A stretch of DNA of 64,000 bases from positions 351,646,526 through 351,710,525 of the forward strand of contig CM022299.1 of the NCBI GenBank assembly GCA_011799875.1. Reading direction: 5' to 3'. The position numbers were made by a program, and so were the translations under genes. The notes under the pieces are model-generated. The model did no database searches, was not told the origin of the DNA, and saw only the letters and a program-made list of their open reading frames with translations. Of this stretch, positions 43,131 to 55,400 are shown piece after piece (within the stretch, counting starts at the first letter, position 1; each line of letters starts with the position of its first letter). This stretch comes from Thinopyrum elongatum. Taxonomy: Eukaryota; Streptophyta; Magnoliopsida; Poales; Poaceae.

Positions 43131-44393
43131 ATGACTCAAGAGAACACCAAGTTGTGTGATTTCTTCAATACCAACAACAATGATTTTATTAGCACTCCGA
43201 TTGCTCCTCCCGCCACTAGTGCGGAGTCTTGTGATATAAATGCCGCTTTGTTGAATCTTGTTATGAAAGATTAATTTTCCGGTACTCCTAGTGAGAATGC
43301 CGCATCCCATCTTAACACATTCATGGAATTATGCGATATGCAAAAGAAAAAAGATGTGGACAATGATATTGTGAAGTTGAAATTATTCCCGTTTTCTTTG
43401 CGAGATTGTGCAAAAATTTGGTTTTCTTCTTTGCCTCACAATAGTATCAATTCTTGGGATAAGTGCAAAGATGCTTTTATTACTAAGTATTTTCCGTCCG
43501 CGAAAATTATTTTCCTTAGGACGCAAATTATGAATTTTAAGCAACTTGAGCATGAACATATTGCGCAATCTTTGGAAAGAATGAAATTGATGCTAAGAAA
43601 TTGTCCTACTCGTGGTTTAAATCTTTGGATGATCATACAAATTTTTTATGCGGGATTGAATTTTGTTTCTAGAAATCATTTAGATTCCGCCGCGGGTGGT
43701 ACTTTTATGTAAATTACTTTGGGTGAAGCTACTAAATTGCTAGACAATATTATGGCAAATTATTCACAATGGCATACCAAAAGAGCCCCTACTAGTAAAA
43801 AGGTTAATTCGGTTGAAGAAATTTCTTCTTTGAGTGAAAAAGTTGATGCTCTTATGAAATTGGTTGCTAATAAAAGTGCTCCTATTGATTTTAATGATGT
43901 GCCTTTGTCTACCTTGATTGAGCAAAATAGTGATGCCGTAGATGTGAATTTTATCTCTCGAAATAATTTTAATAACAATGCTTATAGAGGTAATTTTAAT
44001 CCTAGGCCTTTTTCTAGTAATTTCTCTAATAATTATGGTAATTACTATAGTAATCCTTCTTATAATAATAATAGGAACACCTCTGATTTTGAGAATAATA
44101 TTAAAGAATTTATCAATGCTCAAAAGAATTTTAACACTACGATGGAAGAAAAATTGAGTAAGATTGATGATTTGTCTAGAAGCGTTGATAGAATTTCTCA
44201 TGATGTAGAAAATCTCAAGATGAAATTTTTTGTGCCTAAGGTTGAAGAATCAATTAAAGCTTTATATGTTTCTATGGATGGAAGTAAGACAAGAACCGCT
44301 ATGCTTAGAGCTAGAAGAGAATTTTTAGAAAAAGCGTGTGTTGACTATAAGTTGACAAAGCCTTGCGTACACGTCAATTTAGTAGGCCCATAA
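43131..44393 (+). pseudogene. Athila/Sabrina-like gag, broken and truncated
   Basis: ATG at 43131 gives MTQENTKLCDFFNTNNNDFI. A TAA at about 43273 stops it. The gag core follows (LKLFPFSLRDCAKIWFSSLP, CKDAFITKYFPSAKI, EHEHIAQSLERMKLMLRNCP), with a TAA at 43710-43712 and then an Asn/Tyr/Ser-rich stretch (44000-44085) and a helical C-terminus with SIKALYVSMDGSK. It ends at LVGP, stop at 44393, before any zinc knuckle or protease, so all of pol is missing. Gag normally packages the element RNA. Confidence 0.85.
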
Positions 44394-45240
44394 GTGTGTG
44401 GCAGAGAACATATAGCCCATTTGCGATTTGTAAGAATGTACATCCCATTTTTTAATTCTAATCGAATTTACTACAGCTCATTTACAGTTTGTTAAAATTA
44501 CAGACAACGATTAATAATTTCAACTAACCGCTCAAAACAGAATTCAATAAAATTTCTCACATTTTGATGGGATCCGAAATATTTTTATCCCGAAATTTCG
44601 AGTCAGATTAAATATAATTTCAAAACAAATTTGTATTACGTAAAAATCCAACTAAATATTGCGCGCGCAACAAGTAATGAAATTAAAATTTTCAAAATCC
44701 AAAAATAATATTTTTTAACTAATTACGTGTTTGGTATATTTTTTATAATTACAGCCCAGTTTTTATAATTATACCCTATTTATTATTTTTTAAATCCCAT
44801 TTTCTTGTTAAGCCTAATGCATCCCTCCTAGGAAAGATTTGCAGCCCAGCGGGACGAAGAATAACAAGTTGACCTGGGCTGAGTATTCCTCAAAAAAAAG
44901 TATAGCTGGGCTAGCCATTTTCACCTTGAAAAAAAAATATTTACGCTGGATATTTGGTCGACATAAAATAATAGCCTGGGCTAGATGGGCCACAGCCCGC
45001 CCAGTTGATACCCTGCTCCTGTGAACAACAACAAAAACATCGCTCAAGAAAAACTCTGCTCACACCTAAAAAACACAAATACTGCTCGAGCTGCTGGGTC
45101 CCAGCTGTCAACCGCTCCTTGTGCAATTCTCTCGTTTATTGACTATATAGGCCGACAATGGTGTGAGACCGTGATGTGAGGAAACCAGGGGGAAGCAAAA
45201 AAAATTATAGTTGTATATATAATAAGGAGGCACTTGCGTA
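44394..45240. other. AT-rich DNA, no gene seen
   Basis: Mostly AT-rich with homopolymer runs. It begins exactly where Sabrina-like gag homology ends. No TIR, LTR or coding frame of substance was recognised. Confidence 0.4.
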
Positions 45241-45365
45241 CGTGCGGCTATGGCCCTGGTGGGTTCCCGCTGTCATCCTCTCCAAGTAAAGTCATCTCCT
45301 GATTGCTCATGTTCGTCGACCATGTTGACAACGCGAGACGGCAGCGCCACGGCGAGCGCAATAAC

Positions 45366-45674
45366 TCAAAGGACGACGGAGAGGGCCTCGCGGGCCCTAC
45401 GGATGGTCCAGTACAACGCCCGCTGCTCATTTAGGAAGCCAGGATCATAGGGCCACATGTCCGCAATGGCATTGTTGTTCGCTTGTTCGCCGGCGATTCG
45501 TCCTTCCGCGAGCCGGTGCTCGTTGAGGAGATGGAGGTTGCAGCACAGGTCCTCCTGCGCTGGTAGCTCTTCCGCCATTAGGGCATCGAAGTGCGGTCGC
45601 ACATGCTCTATGGTGAACATGGCATGAACCGGCTTGGGCGGTGGCGCCGACTCCTGGTCGGAAGCCAGGTCCAT
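45366..45674 (-). CDS. Unrecognised 102-aa protein
   Basis: ATG at 45674 gives MDLASDQESAPPPKPVHAMF, ending LYWTIRRAREALSVVL. It is acidic and helical with no membrane segment, signal peptide or known motif. The frame is open further upstream (to 45911) but that part is low-complexity. It diverges from the gene at 46059 with about 385 bp between starts, in a GC-rich low-repeat island, so the two may share a control region. Function unknown; chance openness in GC-rich DNA is possible. Confidence 0.35.
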   Translation of the reverse strand: MDLASDQESAPPPKPVHAMFTIEHVRPHFDALMAEELPAQEDLCCNLHLLNEHRLAEGRIAGEQANNNAIADMWPYDPGFLNEQRALYWTIRRAREALSVVL

Positions 45675-45981
45675 CGTCTGATTGTCGTCGCTGAGCTCGA
45701 CGAGCTTGCTGGCGAGCCAGCATGTCCGGCTGCTGGACCGGACCACTGCCAAGCACGAGACTGACAGCCCTGGCCCACCCAGACCCCTTCCCTCGCCCGC
45801 GCGCGCTTTAAGCCCGAAACGGTCAGCGCCGCCCGCGCCGCTTCCCGGTGCAGGCGATTGCTCCGCGTTCAAATGACACAAGTGTCGTCCGTCCCTCCAT
45901 CTGCGGCCCACATTAATGATATGCGGTTGCCGAGGCGGCTACTCTGGCACCACCCGTCCGTCCCTCTGCCGCCCACCATTG

Positions 45982-45990
45982 CTATATAAA
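45982..45990 (+). promoter_or_regulatory. TATA box for the gene at 46059
   Basis: CTATATAAA lies 77 bp upstream of the ATG, a normal distance allowing a 40-50-base leader. The leader is CT-rich (CCGTTCCCTTTCTCCTCTCC) and the ATG context CCACCATGGCT is ideal for plants. Confidence 0.6.
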
Positions 45991-46058
45991 CTGCTTCGCC
46001 GGCCATAGCCGCAGTCATCCGCCTCCGTTCCCTTTCTCCTCTCCACACCACTCCCACC

Positions 46059-46760
46059 ATGGCTTCCTCACGCTCCAGCGCTCTTCGGGATGGGCGGTCG
46101 ACGGACCAGAAGGAGATGGCAGCCATTGCTGCTGACTGGCTGGCCAGCAGGCAGCCGGAGGACGATGACGCCCCAATGGAGAACGTGGTAGTCGACGATC
46201 CGGCGCCAACCCCCTCCTCCGTGCCATCCTCGCTGGTGCATTGCACCATGACCATCGGCCAGGCCCGTGCCCAATACATGGACATGGTGAGGCAGAAGCA
46301 TGAGGAGCAGTTCCGGGAGGCGCAGGCCAATGCCGCCTACAACCACCATGTCCTCCAGGAGCACCTGCAGGCGGAGGAGCAGATCGCCGCAGAGCGAGCG
46401 GAGCAGGAGGCGCTGCTCGAGTCATACCACTCAGCCAGTGAGAGCCGCCTCATGCGCTGGCGGTACCGCATGCGGGTGGCGGAGGTTGGGGCCGCCTACA
46501 AAGAGGGCGATGAGCGGGCAAGGCACTGTTTGGTGAGACCGACGACGAGGCGGAGGACAATGTCTGCTCCGCCGATGCCCCACCCCGCCGGCACCGAGGT
46601 GGAGGACTTCGCCGACTTCAGCGAGGCCCTGCTCCGCCGAGGGCCCACCCCGCCAACAACGAGGCAGAGGACATCGACGGCTCCTCCGAGACCCCTTCCT
46701 GCCAGCAACGAGTGGGAGGATTTCCCCCGCTTCGTCGAGGCGCCGCCCCACCGGCAATGA
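46059..46760 (+). CDS. Unrecognised 233-aa coiled-coil protein with C-terminal repeats
   Basis: ATG at 46059 has a near-perfect context and an upstream TATA box. Residues about 65-150 are rich in Q, E, A and R (QAQYMDMVRQKHEEQFREAQ-like; QAEEQIAAERAEQEALLES) and should form a coiled coil. The C-terminus repeats a unit of about 32 residues: TTRRRTMSAPPMPHPAG and VEDFADFSEA, then TTRQRTSTAPPRPLPAS and WEDFPRFVEAPP. A third DNA copy continues past the stop in another frame, so the reading frame has probably been shortened. No family recognised. It is the best candidate for an expressed non-transposon gene here, but it could be cargo of an unrecognised element. Confidence 0.5.
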   Translation: MASSRSSALRDGRSTDQKEMAAIAADWLASRQPEDDDAPMENVVVDDPAPTPSSVPSSLVHCTMTIGQARAQYMDMVRQKHEEQFREAQANAAYNHHVLQEHLQAEEQIAAERAEQEALLESYHSASESRLMRWRYRMRVAEVGAAYKEGDERARHCLVRPTTRRRTMSAPPMPHPAGTEVEDFADFSEALLRRGPTPPTTRQRTSTAPPRPLPASNEWEDFPRFVEAPPHRQ

Positions 46761-46830
46761 GACAGAGGACATCGCTGGCTTCGTCGAGGCCCCGCCCCAC
46801 TGCCAACGAGGCCGCGCCACACAGAAAACA
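46535..46830 (+). repeat. Coding tandem repeat, about 96-bp period, 3 copies
   Basis: GAGGCGGAGGACAATG, GAGGCAGAGGACATCG and GAGACAGAGGACATCG mark successive units, each followed by GAGGCC(C) and CCCCGCC-rich sequence. The first two are in frame with the 233-aa protein; the third lies beyond its stop. Confidence 0.7.
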
Positions 46831-48127
46831 AGGAAGAGTAGAACATGGTAGGTCGCCGCCGCTCGGGTCCAAGTAAGACCACCGCTGCTACCTTCCGGTT
46901 GAAGCCAAGCTTGGCGGGTTGAACATTGACGGCCGATTAGCTTCTTGGCGGCGACGTGGAGTCGGAGAGCTATGCTGGAGAAGAAGCTTCTGTTTGGCTC
47001 AACCGAACACGGGAAATGGGCGTCGGAGATCATAGATTAGGTTAATTAATTATACCTCCAGCGCACCCCTTTTTAGTTGAAAAATGTAATGAAATCTGGC
47101 ATGTTTATATGAAATCCGGCCGTGTATGAACGAATTTAATTCGATTAGTACGAATTCTTGTATCACTGGCATTGGATGAACATGCAAAACAATACATACT
47201 AGCATTATTCTCTGGACGCACGGTGCCTCGCTTGCAGCAGTTTCACACGTACAAAAAGTTTGAGCAGCTTTTTAGTGTGCCTGTACATTGCAATCAAACT
47301 CACAGGCCTGGCAATTCATAGAGAACATTCAAAACAATCGATGATTATGCATCTCAGTTATTCACATGTCAGAGCCAATATTTACTTCACAACTAAATAA
47401 CAAAGAAAAATTGATCAATGTTGCTGACAGCAAAGGGTGTCCCATTCGAAAATATCAAACGCATGTCTTCTTGCTAACATCAAAGGGCGTCCCATTCCAA
47501 AATATCAAATGCGTGTATTTGCGTACATCAATGAGCAAAACTTTGACAAGGTTTTCCCATTCCAAAATATCAAATGCCTACGATTGTGGAATGGGCAGGG
47601 TTTGCCATCAGTTAGCACATCACCTCGTGCTAAATAAACCAGTTGTTCTTTTTGTGCAGTTCCACTAAAATCAACCAACTTCACGCGTAGCTTGTAGGAT
47701 TTCGCCTTTATATGTTGCAATGCCTTGAACATATCGGCACCGCCTTTCTTGTAGCTAATTTTGTGGCTGGAGCTGTAAATGAATGATTCGAAAACATTCG
47801 ATGTATTGTGCATGATTAAGTATAATGGAGGCACGAACCATCAGAACATTTTGTGCAGTTCACATTGAAATCAAGCTGAGCATCCCTGTTTGCATAAATA
47901 CAAAAAAACTGATTAGTATAAAGCAAACTGTATTATGAATTTACAATTATGAATCTACAGTTTAAACAGGCACCTACATGATCCTTGCAAAGCACACATT
48001 TAAAAAAATGGAACTCACTGGAAAGAATCCTAAAACAACATTGTATTGGCCATCACAGCAACAAAGATGGAGATATGTGAGTCCTTCTGACCTGAAGTTA
48101 GTTTGTTCTTGTGGGCAGTAATGTAAC
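46831..48127. other. Low-repeat DNA with a possible gene remnant
   Basis: Mostly AT-rich and unassigned. Three units starting CAAAGGGTGTCCCATTC, CAAAGGGCGTCCCATTCC and TTTTCCCATTCC with AAAATATCAAA form a repeat at 47430-47575. On the minus strand, 47834-47505 is open and includes KGGADMFKALQHIKAKSYKL and VKLVDFSGTAQKEQLVYLA, with an acceptor-like ATGCAAACAG upstream near 47895. It reads like an exon of a protein-coding gene I cannot identify. Confidence 0.35.
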
Positions 48128-49614
48128 TGTAAGTGCATCTAGTGCCCCTTAGTGATTTTGGTGGTTTGAAGACTTATAGGTTAAGGGACTAATGTGTTTG
48201 TGAGTGTACACATGTTATATAAGTCTTTGAGGAGTTTGATAAATCCGACGAATGTCGACCCCTAAAAATGAATATCATCATTTGAAGATTATGATTTTAT
48301 TGAAGACTTTGAAAATGAGGAAATTGGTGTGACCTTGAAGACATTGATATTGATGCGAGGATTATGAAGCATGAAGACTTTTGTTTTCGTAGTTTCATTT
48401 TCTCTTTCTTGAGTCATAGGAAACACCGTACTGTTAAAGGGGGTTGAGGTAAAACTAAGGAAAAGTTTTCAAGTGATGCTCATCTCAAAGCCTACACATA
48501 CCCAATCCTTCGAGTGAAGCCTTTGGAAATCTCATACAGTTCAGTCAATTTCTTCAGTGACAGAGATGAAGATGTTCTGCTCTCTGAGGAATTTGTTCTG
48601 ACTGAGGAGATAGGAATTCGCTAGTGCGGATTGCCTACAAGTGAGGAACATGATAGCCCTGAGGAATTTGAGAGCTCAAATTTCCGACCGTTGCTGTGCT
48701 ACGCGCCAGTTGTCCCAAATATCTTATCCACCTAACGGTCATATCGTTGAAGGGCATTTATGTCTTATCATGTCGGGCTGCTCCCTGGCTATAAATAGCC
48801 GCCCCCTACAACCACTAGCTGGTTGGCTGCTCCGAGAGAAACTGACACTTGTCATTTAGAGCATCCCATCCTCCGAGGACTTTGAGAGAAAATCATCAGT
48901 GAGGAAAACCCAAACACCTACAACCCAAAGTGATTGAGCATCACTGAAGAGATTGTTCCTATGTGGAACCGACGCTTGTTACCTTTGAAAACTGTGCATC
49001 TTCCAGACGGTTAGGCGTCATGGTCTAGAGCATCCAAGAGGAATTGTGGATCGCCAGGTGACCTAGTCTGTGAAGGTTTGGAAGTCACCTGAAGACTTAC
49101 CACGAGTGATTGGGCGAGGTCTGTGTGACCTTAGCTCAAGGAGAATACAGTAAGGACTGTGTGTCCTGGGACTGTGTGTCCTTTGGTTTAAATACCAAGC
49201 TGCTCCAACCAGATGTACAACTATCACGGCAGTTGGAACTGGTCTACCAAATCATTGTCTTCACCGAGCTACTGGTTCTATTTCCTCAACCCTTTCATTT
49301 CCTCGCTCATGTGTTGATGAAATTGATCGTTACTGTTTGAAGACTTTGACTGAAGACTTTCTCAATTTTCTCAATCCAATTTCTTCAGTCATCTTGCCTT
49401 CTGCCCGCTTATCCTGTTTACACGCTACCTGTGCTCTGTGTATGTTTCATTTCATCATGATAACTATGCTACTGTCTTGTTATGCATGCACCTGAGTACT
49501 TATTCCGCTGCTTGTAGTTCGTCACTTAGCAAATTCCTCAATTAGTATTTCCTCAGTGAAGAATTTGTAAAAATTGCCTATTCACCCCCCTCTAGTCGAT
49601 ATAACGCACTTTCA
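48128..49614 (+). repeat. 5' LTR of the Copia element (1487 bp)
   Basis: It begins TGTAAGTGCATCTAGTGCCC and ends GCACTTTCA. TATA box CTATAAATAG at 48789-48798, followed by the probable R region. The last bases are followed by AG and the primer site. GTAAC precedes it; the matching duplication would lie beyond the window. Confidence 0.9.
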
Positions 49615-49616
49615 AG

Positions 49617-49628
49617 TGGTATCAGAGC
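49617..49628 (+). other. Primer-binding site, tRNA-iMet type
   Basis: TGGTATCAGAGC two bases after the 5' LTR is the standard Copia primer site complementary to initiator methionine tRNA. Confidence 0.95.
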
Positions 49629-49681
49629 AAGGTACTCCCTTGTTCTGTGTGATATTGGTTTAACCACCTAGAGTTTTAGTT

Positions 49682-51142
49682 ATGTCGACTGCAGGCATGA
49701 TCAAGGTCTCGGCTGGGTGTCCTACCTTCGATGGGACGGACTACCCCTACTGGAATAACATGATGCGCATGCATCTTGAGGCAATTAACAACGATCTCTG
49801 GTATGTTGTGGAAAATGGCGTTCCCTCCGTCACTCCTTCCGTGAACGTTGCTGATGTGAAGAGATTCAAGCAACTCGACTCTCAAGCGAAGAATATCATA
49901 TGTGGCCATCTTAGCAATGGACAGTACGGCAGAGTGAGTGCTTTGGAGTCAGCAAAGCTTATCTGGGACAGGCTGTCCAAGGTCAACGAAGGAATCTCAA
50001 CCCAACGTGATTCTCGAGTTGACGTTCTTCGCAATCTCTTCAACCGCTTAAAAAGACTCGACAACGAAAATGTTCAGCAAACCTTTGATCGCCTCACTGA
50101 CATCTCAAATGAGCTTCAAGCACTTGGTGCCACTAACATCACCGACCATGAGGTGGTGAAGAAATTGATGAGATCACTTGATTCCTCAGTCGATACACTA
50201 GCACTAATGATTCAAGAACGTGGAGACTACAAGTCACTAGATCCTGCTGATATCCTTGAGAGGCTGAACACTCATGAATTCCAACAAGCTGAGAAGAGAT
50301 ATCTCTACGGGCCAAGCTATGGAAGATCACGCGCACTGAAGGCCAAGGCAGTTTCCTCATCTGAAGGAGATGATTCTGATAGCAGCCTCGGTGACCCTGA
50401 AGAACTAAGCCAGGAGCTAGCAATGCTCGTGAGGAAATTCCAGAAGTTCTCAAGGCGTGGTCGCTTTGGAAAATCTTCAAGAGGTGATGACTTGAAATCA
50501 GATTCCTCATCCAGCGATTACAAGAAGAGGACTTGCCACAAATGCAAGAAACCTGGTCACTACATAACTGATTGTCCTCAATGGGCGAAGGAATCAAAGA
50601 AGAAGAAGTACAAGGATGACAGTTCAGACGACTCAAAGAAAAATAAGAAATCTTCAAAGTCCTCATCGTCAAAATCTTCAAAGACTTCATCTCACAAGAA
50701 GAGCAGTTCCAAAAAGGCTCGGACATTCATTGGCAAGGAAATGGATTCTAAAGCTGAATCTGAGGAAAATGAGGAAGAGGAGGAATCTGAGGAGTCAGAC
50801 TCAGGTGTGGCGAGCCTAGCTCTCGCTACTGCTTTCGTCAGCAAGTCCATCTTCAACACTGAGGAAAATGGCTTCCCCAACACTGCTGACGACGGCGACG
50901 ATGACTATGCTCCCACCTATTGCTTCATGGCAAAAGGTGCCAAGGTACTCAAATATCCCTCCTCTGAATCAAGTGAGGATGAATCTGATGAAAATCTCAA
51001 ACCTAGGTATTCCAAACTTGCTAATATTGCCATAAAACAACAAAAGGCTTTGGAAAAGGCTCAAAATCTGCTAGACAAAAGCGATGACCTGTTGGGTGAG
51101 GAAATGAGTCGAACTCAAATTCTGACTGATAATCTTCAATGA
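49682..51142 (+). pseudogene. Copia gag with CCHC zinc knuckle
   Basis: ATG at 49682. The N-terminal gag domain contains FDGTDYPYWNNMMRMHLEAI, AKLIWDRLSKVNEG and LQALGATNITDHEVVKKLM, the usual Copia gag layout. CHKCKKPGHYITDC (50534-50575) is the RNA-binding knuckle. A Lys/Ser-rich stretch follows (SKSSSSKSSKTSSHKKSSSK), then an acidic region. A TGA at 51140-51142 stops the frame, another stop (TAG) occurs near 51224, and a frame change precedes the continuation at 51340, so gag and pol are no longer joined. Confidence 0.9.
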
Positions 51143-51339
51143 CTATAGTCTAAGTTTGATAATCTTCAAGGTCATCATGAAACACTCTTAGCCGATCATG
51201 AGAAGCTTTCTTATGAATTTCTTTAGAGAAAGCAAGATCTTGAGAAGCTAAGGGTGAGTCATGAAATCTTCAGAAGGAAAGTGATTCATTACTTGCTCAA
51301 CAGATCAGTTCCGCTCAGGAAGAATTTATTCCACCATGT

Positions 51340-52254
51340 TTGAAATGCATTGAACGTGAATCTGCTAATTCTTCTCCTGAAAGTTCAAATGCTACTATTG
51401 CTGCAAATTCTTCAACTATCTCTGTGGTCACAAATTCCTCATCTGAGGATACCACAAGTATCACTGACGAAAATGCAGGGTTGAAGGAATTGTTTGTGAC
51501 AGGCATGTACAAAAGCCTCAAAGGGCATCAGACCCTTTGTGATGTGCTCAAAAAGCAGATCTTGAACAGAAACCCTAGGAAAGAGGGTATTGCCTTTGAG
51601 AGGAAACTCAACACTGATGGAACCTACTGGAAACCTGAGCAGTATACCAAAACCACATGGGTTGCTGCTAAAGGACCTCCCATAGATCCATCCACTTTAT
51701 CTGGCTTTACATGTGAATCCTCATATTCATCTGATGAGTCATTTGACTCCAACTATAAACTGTTCAAGAATCAGAATGGTGAGGTATTTGCTAAATATGT
51801 TGGAACTAACTACAGGAACGGTCCTCCTATGAAGAAAATCTGGGTTCCTAAAAGGTGCCTTGAAAGTCTTCAGGTGAATGTCCTCATGATACCACCTATG
51901 AAGAACAGGAACCCCATATCAAATTCCTCATATGGACCAAAGTCTTCATATGGATCAAATTCCTCATATGGATCCAAGTCCTCATATGGATCAAATTCCT
52001 CATATGAGCATCATCGTGCTAATGCTTCTGTTTCACAGGGAAAATCTAAGGCTTATGAATATGTGCATTATTCTTCGAATCATTATGTTCATAAGTCCTT
52101 GAAGAATTTCTCTGCTTATTCATATGCATACTCTAACTCCTCTTCTGTGAAACGAAGTGCACTGGCTTCAATGCCACCATTCTCTTATGGAGCTCGTAGA
52201 ATGATGAACTCTTTGCCACCCCTCCATATGTGGGTGGTGAATAAAAAGATCTAA
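51340..52254 (+). pseudogene. Gag-to-protease spacer domain with SSYG repeats
   Basis: An open frame of 304 residues in a different phase from gag. A Ser/Asn/Thr-rich start is followed by LFVTGMYKSLKGHQTLCDVL and WKPEQYTKTTWVAAKGPP, a region found between gag and protease in SIRE-type elements. Near 51915-52010 five copies of SSYG(P/S)(K/N) occur in tandem. The role is unknown; SIRE gag is unusually long. It ends at TAA 52252-52254 before the protease. Confidence 0.65.
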
Positions 52255-52468
52255 TCTCTTATGCAGGGTCAGGTCTCCAGACGAACTTGAACGTCTGATG
52301 AATTTGCTGGAGACCTGAGAATGCTTGAAAGGACGCGAGCTAATCATGAAGAAATGATTTACTCATTTCTCACGTCCGCATACTGCTATATCTGTTGCAC
52401 TATTTGATGAAATTCTATCTGATGAATTTAATGTCATATTCTTCACTCTGAAGTATATGAGTTCGTAA

Positions 52469-55400
52469 GTTGCACTAATTCATCTGCAGGATGAATCACC
52501 CAAAGCTACTGAGTGGGTCCTCGATAGTGGATGTACAAATCACACGACCAGCGATAAGAGCTTACTGATGGACTCTGCTTTATCTCCATCGCATCTGAAG
52601 CATATCACCTACGTTGACAAAGGCAAAAGCAAGGTATTGGGTCTAGGTAGGGTTGCAATCTCAAAGGATCGACACATGGACAAAGTCATGCTTGTCGAGT
52701 CCCTCGGATTCAACCTCATGTCTGTCTCAATGCTTTGTGATCTTGATATGGTTGTCGTCTTTGGCAAATATTGCTGCTTAGTGCTCATGGAATCTGACAA
52801 TTCCAAAGTCTTCGAAGGCTTTAGGAGAGGAGACTTGTATATTGTTGATTTCTCTGCAGGACCACAGCCTGCCACATGTCTACTTGCAAAAGCTTCAGAA
52901 GGCTGGCTATGGCATCGTCGACTCGGTCATGCTGGCATGAGGAACTTGCACACACTTGTGAAGAAGAAGCACATCATTGGCATTTAGGGTGTCAAATTCC
53001 TGAAAGATCATCTTTGCGGGGCTTGTGAGGCTGGAAAGATGACCAGATCCAAGCACCCCTTGAAGACTATCATGACTACCACTCGTCCTTTTGAATTGCA
53101 TGACATGGATCTCTTTGGCCCTACTCATTATCCCACTCTAACAAATGTTGCATCTCTATATGGCTTTGTTATTGTTGATGATTATTCTCGTTACACCTGG
53201 GCGCACATCATCACTTACAAAACTGAAGTGCAGGAAGTCTTTAGACGATTTTCCTCTAGGGCCTCGACGAATTTCGGTGTGAAGATCAAGCATATCCGGA
53301 GTGACAATGGGACCGAGTTCAAAAATACTGGTCCTGATGACTATCTTGATGAATTTGGTATTACTCATGAGTTATCTGCCCCATACACTCCTCAGCAGAT
53401 TGGCGTAGTGGAGCGTAAGAACAAGACTCTTGTTGAGATGGCTCACATTATGCTTGATGAATACAAGATGCCTCATCGCTTCTGGCCCGAGGCTGTTGAT
53501 ACTGCTTGCCACATCATCAACAGGGTATATCTTCACAAATTCTTCAAGAAGACCTCATATGAACTCCTCACTGACAAGAAACCCAATGTGAGTTATTTCA
53601 AAGTCTTCGGTGCTAAATGCTGGATTAGAGATCCTCATCACAACTCAAAATTTGCACTGAAAGCACACGAGGGTTTTATGCTTGGTTACGGAAAGGACTC
53701 GCACACCTACAGAGTCTTCAACTCTTATCACAACAAGGTTGTTGAAACTGTAGATGTGCGTTTCGATGAAACTAACGGCTTGCAAAGAGAGCACCTACCT
53801 CCTGTGCTAGATGAAATGTCTCGTGAAGAATCCATCAAGTTAAAGGCTACTGAGGATGTTATACCCACTAAAGAATCTCCTGAAGAAGTGATTCCAGATC
53901 ATGAAGAAAATCATGCTGGTGCATCTGAAGAAAATGTCGCTGAAGAAAATGCTCAGCCCAATCAAAGTCGTCAACCTGCTCATCCTCGCGTTGCAAATGA
54001 AGTGCAGATTGAGAAAATCATCGACGACATCAACGCACCAGGTCCTCTCACACGCTCAAAAGCTTCACATTTGTCTAACTTTTGTGGGCACTTTGCTTTT
54101 GTCTCTATCACAGAGCCCACCAAAGTTGATGAGGCATTTCTGGAGCCTGAGTGGGTTCAAACTATGCAAGAGGAATTACATCAATTCGAGCTCAACAATG
54201 TGTGGGAACTTGTCAAGCGACCAGACCCTCGCAAGCACAATATCATTGGTACCAAGTGGATCTACCGCAACAAGAAAGATGAAAATGGCCTAGTGGTGAG
54301 GAACAAGTCTCGTCTTGTAGCTCAAGGCTACACACAGGTTGAAGGAATTGATTTCGATGAAACTTTTGCACCTGTTGCTAGACTTGAGGCTATTCGCATA
54401 TTGCTTGCTTATGCTAACCATCATAATATCATCTTATATCAAATGGATGTGAAAAGTGCATTCCTCAATGGTAAGCTTGAGGAAGAAGTATATGTGGCTC
54501 AACCCCCAGGTTTTGAAGATCCTAAGCATCCTGACAAAGTCTTCAGACTCAACAAGGCCCTCTATGGCCTCAAGCAGGCCCCTCGGGCGTGGTATGATAC
54601 ACTGAAGGAATTCCTCATGAAGAAAGGCTTCAAACCCGGTTCACTTGATCCAACTCTTTTCACCAAAACATATGATGATGAATTATTCGTGTGCCAAATA
54701 TATGTTGATGATATTATCTTTGGCTGTACTAACCAACGTTATAGTGACGAATTTGCCTATATGATGAGTGAGGAATATCAAATGTCTATGATGGGAGAAT
54801 TGAAATTCTTCTTAGGTCTCCAAATTCGTTAACAACGCAACGGCATCTTCATATCTCAAGAGAAATACCTCAAGGACGTTCTGAGGAAATTCGGCATGCA
54901 AGATTGCAAAGGTGTCAAAATCCCTATGCCCACAAATGGCCATCTATGCACCGATGAAAATGGTAAAGACTTTGATTAAAAGGTATACCGCTCCATGATT
55001 GGCTCTTTATTGTATCTATGTGCATCTAGGCCAGATATTATGCTTAGTGTTTGCATGTGTGCCCGTTTTCAAGCTACACCGAAGGAATCACACCATAAGG
55101 CTGCGAAACATATTCTTCGATATCTAGCTCACACTCCAACACTTGGATTATGGTATCCCAAGGGCTCAACTTTTGATCTCATTGGATATTCTGACTATGC
55201 TGGTGATCGAGTGGATCGCAAGTCAACATCAGGCGCATGCCATTTCCTCTGACGATCCTTAGTATGTTGGTCCTCGAAGAAGCAGAACTGCGTATCACTC
55301 TCTACTGCTGAAGCTGAGTACATTGCTGCTGGTTCTTGCTATGCTCAATTGTTGTGGATGAAGCAAACCCTCAAGGACTATGGCATCAACATGAAGAATG

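Noticed and set aside
49617..49628. Possible tRNA gene at TGGTATCAGAGC
   Set aside because: Only the primer complement is present; no cloverleaf follows.
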